A stretch of DNA of 18,410 nucleotides, from the NCBI GenBank assembly GCA_021795255.1, contig JAJYPQ010000033.1:1-18410 (forward strand). Direction: 5' to 3'. The notes below the pieces were generated by a model. The model saw only the letters and a list, made by a program, of their open reading frames with translations. It did not search any database and was not told the DNA's origin. Below are positions 12,425 through 18,410 of this stretch, one piece after another. Position numbers and translations under genes: made by a program. Position 1 is the first letter of the stretch, and each line of letters opens with the position of its first letter. This DNA comes from Pseudomonadota bacterium (GTDB taxonomy: Bacteria; Pseudomonadota; Gammaproteobacteria; Acidiferrobacterales; Acidiferrobacteraceae).

Positions 12425-15084
12425 TAGTGGGCCTCGTCCCAATTCGCACCGACCCCGCAATCGACGATAAGCGGTACCGAAAGACCGGCAACCGACTCCA
12501 TACACCGGACGACACCCTCCTGAAGAACCTCCAGTTCGTCCCCGGGGACCTCGAAAACGAGCTCATCGTGGACCTGCATGATCATGCGGGCAGCGAGCTG
12601 GGCCTTGGTCATGAAGGCGTCGACGGTCAGCATCGCCATTTTGATGAGATCCGCCGCCGTTCCCTGCAAGGGTGCGTTGATCGCAGTCCGCTCCGCATAC
12701 TGGCGGCGCGCGGTATGGCTCGCCTTGATATCGGGGATATAGAGCCTACGCCCGAACAGGGTCTCGACGTAACCTTGCTCGCGGGCCTTCACGCGCATGC
12801 TCTCCATGTAACGATGAACGCCGGGGTAACGCTTGAAATAGAGGTCGCAATAGCCCTGGGCATGAGCCTGATCGATACGCAATTGGCGCGCGAGCCCAAA
12901 CGCCGACATGCCGTACATGAGCCCGAAATTGATAGCCTTGGCGGCCCGACGTTGGTCGTCCGTCACTGCATCCAGGGCCACCCCGAAGACCTCCGCGGCC
13001 GTGGCCCTGTGGACGTCCCGGCCTTCCCGGAAGGCCCTCACCAGACCCTCGTCCGCTGACAAATGCGCCATGAGGCGCAATTCGATCTGCGAGTAATCGG
13101 CCGACAGGATCCGGTTCCCAGGCCCGGCCACAAAGGCTTGGCGAATCCGCCGCCCCTCCGGCGTGCGCACCGGGATGTTTTGGAGATTGGGATCGCTCGA
13201 GGATAGGCGGCCGGTGGCGGCCACCGCTTGATGGTAATGGGTATGGATGCGCCCGGTGCGCGGATCGCACATGAGTGGCAATTTGTCGGTATACGTGCTT
13301 TTGAGCTTCCCCACGCCACGATAATCCAAGATCAGTTGCGGAAGCGGGTAATCCAAGGCGAGCTCCACCAAGGTCTCCTCCGCAGTCGAGGGCTGGCCCT
13401 TCGGGGTCCGGCGCTTGATGGGCAGCTTCAAATCGGTAAAGAGGATCTGCTGGATCTGAGACGGAGAGTTGAGATTAAAGGCGGTCCCGGCGAGCTCATG
13501 GGCCGAGGCCTCCAAGCGCTTCAGGGTCTCGGCCAGCTCGGCGCTGTGAGCCTTTAACATCCGGCCATCAATCGGGACACCGTTGGCCTCGACGCGCGCT
13601 AGCACCGGGGCCAACGGCCGCTCGATATCCCGATAGACGCGGGCTAGCCCCGGCTCCTGCCCGAGACGGGTCGTGAGCTCTTCGTGCAAATCGCACAAGG
13701 CCTGCACGGACTCGGCGGCGGCCATGAGGATCTCGTCCCGAGGGATATCCGCCAACGCGCGCAGCTCGCGTCCCTGCCCGCGGAGCGTCGCCTCGGTGGT
13801 CACCGGGCGGCCCAGATACTTGAGCGCCAAGGTCGCGAGATCGTGGCTCGGCGCGCCGCTGTCGAGCACGTAAGACGCCAACATCACATCGTCGACGTTC
13901 CCGCTGCCTGCTCCGTCTTCCAGCATGAGCATGCGGAGTATGCGTTTACTGTCATGAACCACCAAGGCCTGGGCGTCGGCCCACAAGGGGGCGAGGACCG
14001 CCCACACATCCGCGATCCGCAGTGAGGCAAAAAGGCCTTCTTGAACCGGAATGAGGCTACAAGACCCGTGGGTCCCCACCACCAAAGCCGCGATCTTCCC
14101 GTCCTCGACCCACAGGTCGAAGGCCACGAGCGCAGCCTTTCGCCACTCCGGCACGAGGTCGCAAAGCACGGCAAGTTCGGTCACCAAGATCGCCGCAGGC
14201 ACTGTGTGATCGGAGGGGCCGGGGCCTAGCTCCTTCAGCCAGGTCTTGAATTCCAATTGGCCGTACAAGGCCCGCAAGGCCTCCTGATCGGGGACTCGAG
14301 GCACGAGGTCTTCGAGGCCCAAGGGCAGGGGGACATCACAGCGGATGGTCACAAGCGTGCGCGCCAGAGCCAACTGCTCGTGATGGGCCCGCAGGGCCTC
14401 CCCAGGACGCCCCGGGATCTCGGCTGCGTGCGCCAAAAGTCCCTCAAGTGAACCGTAAGTGGTGAGCCAGCGCACGGCGGTCTTGGGACCGGCGCCTGGG
14501 ACCCCTGGCACGTTATCAACCTTATCCCCGACGATCGCGAGATAATCCACTATCCGTTCCGGCGGCACCCCGAAGCGGGCGTATACGCCAGCACTGTCCA
14601 GGGCTTGATCGGTCATGGTGTTGATCAGGGTGACATTCGGTCCAACGAGCTGCGCCATATCCTTGTCGCCGGTCGAAATCACGACGTGAAAACCGCAGCC
14701 GGCGGCCATTGTCGCCAGCGTCCCGATCACATCGTCGGCCTCGAAACCGGGGATGGCGAGCAGCGGGGCGCCTAAGGCTTGAATCACCTCGTTTAGCGGC
14801 GGGATTTGGACCACAAGATCATCCGGCATGCCGGTCCGCGTGGCCTTATAGTCGGCATAAAGGTCATCACGAAAGGTCCCACCGGGGGCGTCAAAGACCA
14901 TGGCCAGTCGCGCCGGCTTGTAATCCGCGCGCAACTTGCGCAGCATGTTGACCACCCCGTAGACCGCGCCGGTCGGTTCACCGCGGGTATTTCGCAGATC
15001 GGGCATGGCGTGAAACGCCCGGTACAGATAGGATGAGGCATCCACCAACAGCAGCAATTGCCCAGGATTCTCGCTCTCTGCCAT
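12424..15084 (-). CDS. polA: DNA polymerase I
   Basis: An 886-residue repair and Okazaki-fragment-processing polymerase. The 5' nuclease domain (about 1-290) looks intact: VDASSYLYRAFHA, FDAPGGTFRDDLYADYK, GFEADDVIG, STGDKDMAQLV and GDKVDNVPGVPGAGPKTA. The polymerase domain (about 480-886) has motif A DYSQIELRL (from 663), the O-helix RRAAKAINFGLMYG (about 712-725) and motif C VHDELVFEV (838-846). The middle 3'-5' exonuclease domain (about 300-475) is degenerate: D323 remains in FDLWVED, but the partner Glu is Trp325, the exo II Asp is hydrophobic (HDSKRIL region) and the exo III Tyr-Asp is replaced (AAAESVQ). Proofreading is therefore probably absent, as in Bst or Taq enzymes. It is slightly shorter than E. 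coli PolA (928). The ATG at 15084 follows GGGGA by about 6 nt and overlaps the divergent start codon at 15083. Confidence 0.97.
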   Translation of the reverse strand: MAESENPGQLLLLVDASSYLYRAFHAMPDLRNTRGEPTGAVYGVVNMLRKLRADYKPARLAMVFDAPGGTFRDDLYADYKATRTGMPDDLVVQIPPLNEVIQALGAPLLAIPGFEADDVIGTLATMAAGCGFHVVISTGDKDMAQLVGPNVTLINTMTDQALDSAGVYARFGVPPERIVDYLAIVGDKVDNVPGVPGAGPKTAVRWLTTYGSLEGLLAHAAEIPGRPGEALRAHHEQLALARTLVTIRCDVPLPLGLEDLVPRVPDQEALRALYGQLEFKTWLKELGPGPSDHTVPAAILVTELAVLCDLVPEWRKAALVAFDLWVEDGKIAALVVGTHGSCSLIPVQEGLFASLRIADVWAVLAPLWADAQALVVHDSKRILRMLMLEDGAGSGNVDDVMLASYVLDSGAPSHDLATLALKYLGRPVTTEATLRGQGRELRALADIPRDEILMAAAESVQALCDLHEELTTRLGQEPGLARVYRDIERPLAPVLARVEANGVPIDGRMLKAHSAELAETLKRLEASAHELAGTAFNLNSPSQIQQILFTDLKLPIKRRTPKGQPSTAEETLVELALDYPLPQLILDYRGVGKLKSTYTDKLPLMCDPRTGRIHTHYHQAVAATGRLSSSDPNLQNIPVRTPEGRRIRQAFVAGPGNRILSADYSQIELRLMAHLSADEGLVRAFREGRDVHRATAAEVFGVALDAVTDDQRRAAKAINFGLMYGMSAFGLARQLRIDQAHAQGYCDLYFKRYPGVHRYMESMRVKAREQGYVETLFGRRLYIPDIKASHTARRQYAERTAINAPLQGTAADLIKMAMLTVDAFMTKAQLAARMIMQVHDELVFEVPGDELEVLQEGVVRCMESVAGLSVPLIVDCGVGANWDEAH

Positions 15085-15835
15085 GACGTCCCCAAAACCT
15101 CGCAAAGCTATTATCAAAAGAAAGCCCTCGGCCCTCCACCCAGGAGCCCCTCCCCACGAGGGCGCGCTGTCGCGCGAGGCCTGGAAGATCTTCCAGATTA
15201 TGGCGGAGTTTGTCGAAGGTTTCGAAGCGCTGGCCCAGATCCGGCCCTCGGTCAGCATCTTTGGTTCCGCACGCATAGCCCCGGGGCACCCCTACTTCCA
15301 GCTCGCCGAGGAGATCGCCCGCAAGCTATCCGATGCCGGCTTTAGCGTCGTGAGCGGCGGCGGTCCCGGCATCATGGAGGCGGCCAATAAGGGCGCTTAC
15401 GCCGGCCGCTCGCCGAGTGTCGGCCTCAACATTCGTCTGCCGCACGAACAAGCAGGCAACGCCTTTCAGGATATCCGATTGACCTTCCAACATTTTTTTG
15501 CGCGGAAGGTCATGTTCGTGAAGTATGCCACAGCCTACGTGGTGATGCCGGGCGGCTTTGGGACCCTGGACGAACTGATGGAAATCCTCACCCTGGTCCA
15601 GACCGGCAAAAGCCGTCGTATCCCCATCATCCTGGTCCATACCCCGTTTTGGTCGGGCCTTGCCGACTGGTTTCGTGACACCATGATCAAAGACGGCGTA
15701 ATCAGCCCCGATGATATGGAGCTTTTCGTCATGCTCGACAAGCCCGACGAGGTGGTCGATGCCATTTTTCGCTATTACGAATTGAGCGGGTTCGAGCCGT
15801 CCGAAGAGGAAAAGGAGATCCAGCTGAACCTCTAG
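15083..15835 (+). CDS. LOG-family Rossmann-fold nucleotide phosphoribohydrolase (TIGR00730 type)
   Basis: A 250-residue protein of the LOG family, once mislabelled lysine decarboxylase. Members split nucleoside 5'-monophosphates into base and ribose 5-phosphate. Family signatures are SGGGPGIMEAANKGA (91-105), the catalytic Arg-Lys pair at 141-142 (FFARKVMFVKYA) and PGGFGTLDELMEIL (156-169). The conserved domain starts at LSREAWKIFQIMAEFVEGFE (30-49). The only ATG upstream of it is at 15083, which shares bases with the polA start codon on the other strand and lacks a well-placed ribosome site. An in-frame CTG at 15167, 5 nt after GAGGG, is an alternative that would begin exactly at the conserved domain. 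The first 29 residues are poorly conserved-looking and basic. It leads a three-gene unit with thrB 19 nt downstream. Confidence 0.88.
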   Translation: MTSPKPRKAIIKRKPSALHPGAPPHEGALSREAWKIFQIMAEFVEGFEALAQIRPSVSIFGSARIAPGHPYFQLAEEIARKLSDAGFSVVSGGGPGIMEAANKGAYAGRSPSVGLNIRLPHEQAGNAFQDIRLTFQHFFARKVMFVKYATAYVVMPGGFGTLDELMEILTLVQTGKSRRIPIILVHTPFWSGLADWFRDTMIKDGVISPDDMELFVMLDKPDEVVDAIFRYYELSGFEPSEEEKEIQLNL

Positions 15836-15854
15836 CGAGGAGGCTCGATCCAGT

Positions 15855-16832
15855 ATGTCAGTCTTTACACGCATCGAACAAGACGCGCTTGCGGCCTTCC
15901 TCGCGCACTACTCGGTAGGCGCCCTGGTGTCCTTTGTAGGCATCGAAAGCGGTATCGAGAACACGAATTACTTCGTCTCGACCGACAAGGGTGAGTATGT
16001 GCTCACGATCTTCGAGACGGTCTCCCTGAGCGATCTGCCGTTCTTTTTGGACCTTACGGCCTGGCTCGCCGAACACGCCGTCCCGTGCGCCCACCCGCAA
16101 CGCAACAAGAGCAAGGAATACATAACGTCCCTGCACGGGAAACCCGCGGCCCTGGTGACCCGACTCTACGGGGCCTCGATCGTGGCCCCCGGCCCGGCGC
16201 ATTGCGCGGCCATAGGCCAGACCCTGGGATCGCTCCACCGGGTCGGGTGCACGTTTGGGCCGACGCGCCCTAACCCGCGCGGCCCTCACTGGTGGCGACA
16301 AACCGCAGATCGACTCAAGGGTCGCTTGGTCGCCGAAGACGAGGCGCGGCTGCACGAAGAACTTCGCTTTCAGGCCCTGTACCGCTTTGCCGACCTGCCG
16401 CGCGGCATCATCCACGCGGATCTTTTCCGCGACAACGCGCTGTTCGACGGGGAGCATCTGACCGGGGTCATAGACTTCTATTACGCTTGCACCGACACTT
16501 GGCTTTACGATCTCGCCATCACCGTGAACGACTGGTGCAGTTTCGATGACGGGCGCCTGGATTTCGAGCGGGCCTGGTCCCTGGTCTTGGCCTACCAGGG
16601 GATTCGGCCGCTGACCCCTATGGAGCGCGGGGCGTGGCCGGCCATGCTGCGCGCCGCGGCCTTGCGCTTCTGGTTATCGCGCTTAGCCGACCTCCACTTC
16701 CCAAGACCGGGCGAACTGACGCACACTAAGGATCCGTTGGTCTTTCGGCGCATCCTCGATGCGCGGCGAAGCGAAACTGCGCGTCTTCGCCACTTGTGGC
16801 CGCGACCGCAAGCCGACACGCAGAGACCATGA
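15855..16832 (+). CDS. thrB: Homoserine kinase, APH-type (ThrB)
   Basis: A 325-residue homoserine kinase of the aminoglycoside-phosphotransferase fold (TIGR00938 type), not the GHMP-fold ThrB of E. coli. It phosphorylates homoserine for threonine synthesis. Seen: the nucleotide-binding N-lobe with GIESGIENTNYFVST (29-43) and YVLTIFE (48-54), the hinge AALVTRLYG (98-106), the catalytic loop HADLFRDNALF (187-197) and the metal-binding VIDFYYAC (205-212). The N-lobe opening and ESGIENTNYF segment are typical of this homoserine kinase type. The ATG at 15855 lies 11 nt after GAGGAGG, which overlaps the region just beyond the LOG stop. It is the second gene of the LOG-thrB-membrane protein unit; a small gap of 16 nt follows. 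Confidence 0.94.
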   Translation: MSVFTRIEQDALAAFLAHYSVGALVSFVGIESGIENTNYFVSTDKGEYVLTIFETVSLSDLPFFLDLTAWLAEHAVPCAHPQRNKSKEYITSLHGKPAALVTRLYGASIVAPGPAHCAAIGQTLGSLHRVGCTFGPTRPNPRGPHWWRQTADRLKGRLVAEDEARLHEELRFQALYRFADLPRGIIHADLFRDNALFDGEHLTGVIDFYYACTDTWLYDLAITVNDWCSFDDGRLDFERAWSLVLAYQGIRPLTPMERGAWPAMLRAAALRFWLSRLADLHFPRPGELTHTKDPLVFRRILDARRSETARLRHLWPRPQADTQRP

Positions 16833-16848
16833 AGCGGTATAGGATCCT

Positions 16849-17580
16849 ATGGACACGGATATCGTGAATGTGACGGCCTGGGTTAAGAGCGCCTATGCCC
16901 TGGCCTTTTCGAGCATCGTCTGGTGGGCCGGAATCACGGCCTTGTATCTCACCCTGGCCACTCTGGTCTTGGGCCTACCGTTCGTAGGCGGAGTCCTTTT
17001 AGTATTTCTGACACCAGCCGTGATCGCAGGCGTCCTGAAGGAGGCCGCGAACCCACGCCCCATCACAAACCCGATGGTCCGGACCGCGGATGTCTTTATA
17101 GGGGCCCTGCGGGATCGCGACCTCGCCTTGTCCGTTATGAGCGTAGCGACCATTCTCCTGGGGGCCTGGGTCTTTTTAAGCGTCGTCGCCATGGTGCTCG
17201 GCATAGACGGCCTGACCCTTTCGGGTCTTTTTGCCCACCGGAGCGCGGTCGCCGCGAGCTTCACGGCCGTGCTCTTGTTGATCTTCTGGGCCTTGCAAGT
17301 GGGCCTTGTCACCACCGCGCTGTATGTCTTGGCGGGCGTGGTCTTAAGCGCATTGAAACCGATCGATGCCCTAGAGCGGACGCTGGCCCTCTGGCGTGCG
17401 CATCCGATCCCCCTCGGGGCCTTGGGTCTTATCTTGGTGCTCCCCCTAATCCTAGCCTTCTACGGCGAGCCGTGGATCCGTATCGTGGTGGCAATCGTCA
17501 CGCTCGTGCCCCTGACTCTCGCCGTCTATGTGAGCTACGGGATGCTACGACCGGGCGGGGTGGTGAGCGAGACGATCTAA
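16849..17580 (+). CDS. Multi-pass membrane protein, BPSS1780-like
   Basis: A 243-residue inner-membrane protein with about six hydrophobic segments: near residues 20-40, 41-64 (a closely spaced pair), 94-117, 137-175 (two) and 183-232 (two). The WWAGITALYLTLATLVLGLPFVGGVLLVFLTPAVIAGVL start resembles the BPSS1780 family of membrane proteins of unknown function, which often lie near thrB and polA in beta- and gammaproteobacteria. The family call is by eye. The ATG at 16849 follows AGGATCC, a modest ribosome site, and lies 16 nt after the thrB stop, so it closes the operon. No function can be assigned; hairpins that could end transcription follow at 17626-17657. Confidence 0.8.
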   Translation: MDTDIVNVTAWVKSAYALAFSSIVWWAGITALYLTLATLVLGLPFVGGVLLVFLTPAVIAGVLKEAANPRPITNPMVRTADVFIGALRDRDLALSVMSVATILLGAWVFLSVVAMVLGIDGLTLSGLFAHRSAVAASFTAVLLLIFWALQVGLVTTALYVLAGVVLSALKPIDALERTLALWRAHPIPLGALGLILVLPLILAFYGEPWIRIVVAIVTLVPLTLAVYVSYGMLRPGGVVSETI

Positions 17581-17620
17581 GAAGAGGAGACGCCCTTGGC
17601 ACGCAAAGGGTTAAAAGAGC

Positions 17621-17657
17621 AAACCCGGCGGCCGCCGTCTTTTTGCGCTTAGCGCAA
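17621..17657 (+). terminator. Terminator candidate closing the LOG-thrB operon
   Basis: The perfect palindrome CGGCGGCCGCCG (17626-17637) is followed by TCTTTTT, then a second stem, TTGCGC/GCGCAA with a 3-nt loop (17643-17657). The first stem plus T-run suits plus-strand termination about 45 nt after the stop codon at 17580, though the real stem would be only about 4 bp once a loop forms. Confidence 0.5.
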
Positions 17658-17893
17658 GGCCTCATAGGCATTAGTCACAGAGCGCTCCCGATAGCCTGCT
17701 GAATATCTCAAAGGGCTCAGGCGGGCGCGAGAATCCTCCCGCTTGCGCGCTTGTCCCGGTCCCTTCAGCCGAACAGGGTCATGCCGTGGCTCGGTCGCGA
17801 TTACCGAGACATCCGTGCTCATACGCAAAACTCCGTCACGGCCCATGGCATGGGCCCCCTTGGACGCAAGGCGGCCCTGACACGTGAGGGCGT

Positions 17894-17936
17894 CCCTACC
17901 CCGGGACCCCCCGCCCCCGGCCGGGGGCGGGTAGGG
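17894..17936 (-). repeat. Large GC palindrome downstream of the autotransporter gene
   Basis: A perfect 22-bp palindrome (17910-17931, centre CCGG/CCGG) lies inside a wider inverted repeat, CCCTACC (17894-17900) with GGTAGGG (17930-17936). It lies about 20-60 nt beyond the minus-strand stop at 17954, so it could block transcription, but no T-tract follows. A related direct repeat, GAGGGCGTCCCTACC / GAGAGCATCCCTACC, occurs at 17885 and 17944. Confidence 0.45.
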
Positions 17937-17953
17937 TCAATGCGAGAGCATCC

Positions 17954-18410
17954 CTACCACTGGTAGTCAGCGAGCAGGTAGACGGTATTCAAGTGTGTCC
18001 CTCCGTTGTACTGGCCGGTGTAGGCGAGTTTCATCGTCCACGGGCCCCCGGTGCCCAAGGTCACACCAGCCCCGGTATCGAGGGTGTTGGCCGGGGCGAT
18101 GTGGGCGAGAGACGCATTGGTCTGCAGACCGATGGTCTGCAAGACCGCGAGGTTACGCTGGCCGGCATAGCCGGTGGCCCCGATCTCGGCCCACGGGATC
18201 CAGGTCAAGCCCGCGGCCTTCAGGTTGTAGCCGGCACGCACGCCGCCGGTGAAGATCCCGAGATTGGTCTGCTGGCCCTGGTAGTGCATGTTAAGGGCTC
18301 CGGCCCCCTGTTCCGAGAAGCCGTTGGTGCGCGTGTGCTGATAGTCCATACGCGCGTAGGGGATGAGGAAGGCACGCCCCATCGGCATCAGGTATTGGGC
18401 CTGGACGCCG
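17954..18410 (-). CDS. Autotransporter beta-barrel domain, C-terminal part (truncated by window)
   Basis: At least 151 residues of the C-terminal outer-membrane barrel of an autotransporter or similar porin-like protein; the gene continues beyond the right edge (first readable residues GVQAQYLMPMGRAFLIPYARMDYQHTRTNGFSEQGA). Alternating polar/hydrophobic strands run throughout (FLIPYARMDYQ, TGGVRAGYNL, WIPWAEIGATGY, WTMKLAYTGQYN, NTVYLLADYQW). The L-x-P-Y-A plus F-x-E-x-G-A pattern is typical of autotransporter barrel domains. The final residue is Trp, fitting the aromatic C-terminus recognised by the BAM insertion machinery. The passenger domain and start codon are outside the window, so the exported function is unknown. 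Confidence 0.85.
   Translation of the reverse strand, partial: GVQAQYLMPMGRAFLIPYARMDYQHTRTNGFSEQGAGALNMHYQGQQTNLGIFTGGVRAGYNLKAAGLTWIPWAEIGATGYAGQRNLAVLQTIGLQTNASLAHIAPANTLDTGAGVTLGTGGPWTMKLAYTGQYNGGTHLNTVYLLADYQW

Larger units (their letters stand above)
17581..17953. other. Palindrome-rich region between convergent genes
   Basis: About 370 bp between the 3' ends of two convergent genes with no supported coding frame. It contains at least five inverted repeats: 17626-17637, 17643-17657, 17790-17808 (CTCGGT/ACCGAG), 17840-17856 (GGCCCATG/CATGGGCC around one base) and 17894-17936. Some may be terminators for the flanking genes; the middle ones are unexplained. Confidence 0.5.

Overview
The window reads as chromosomal DNA of a fairly GC-rich gammaproteobacterium. 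This is an inference from gene content and order: a convergent engB/polA pair, mpl, rnd, an APH-type thrB, a DsbA with a CPHC motif and an autotransporter beta-barrel. No rRNA, tRNA, CRISPR array or intact insertion sequence was seen. Acidophilic sulfur/iron-oxidising gammaproteobacteria are a plausible home, but nothing in the window proves it.

Layout. 1-4100 is loosely packed accessory DNA: two divergent small exported proteins resembling DUF3617, a lower-GC AraC/GyrI-type regulator that may have been acquired, and a small DUF3185-type inner-membrane protein, separated by long stretches with no convincing genes. 4285-6554 (minus) is a tight dsbA-acetolactate synthase-like operon. It diverges from a stand-alone cyclic-nucleotide-binding protein (6668-7159) across a short region holding an 11-bp perfect inverted repeat. 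7149-9004 (minus) carries a small membrane protein overlapping mpl by 1 nt. It diverges from the overlapping rnd-engB pair (9114-10791). 10792-12423 lies between engB and polA and contains a Phd/YefM-RelE/ParE toxin-antitoxin module plus noncoding DNA. 12424-15084 is polA (minus). Its start codon overlaps that of the divergent LOG-thrB-membrane protein operon (15083-17580). The right edge holds the C-terminal barrel of an autotransporter (minus, cut by the window end).

The most interesting signal is in the engB-polA gap. Immediately after the polA stop codon, on the polA strand, there is a close match to an extracytoplasmic (RpoE/AlgU-type) sigma-factor promoter: GGAACTT, then a 16-nt spacer, then TCTAC. 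It is followed by about 110 nt that fold into a 9-bp hairpin with a C/U-rich loop (UCUCCUCCCUG), an 8-bp hairpin, a U-rich single-stranded linker, and a perfect 8-bp GC terminator with six U residues. E. coli Spot 42 and Pseudomonas ErsA lie in this same polA-yihA/engB locus. I therefore read it as an unannotated small regulatory RNA, an ErsA/Spot 42 positional counterpart with its own sequence.

Other points of note: PolA appears to have lost three of the four 3'-5' exonuclease carboxylates. The toxin-antitoxin promoter has a palindromic operator on its -10 element. Several neighbouring genes overlap or abut (polA/LOG starts, rnd/engB, mpl/upstream gene, dsbA/als).
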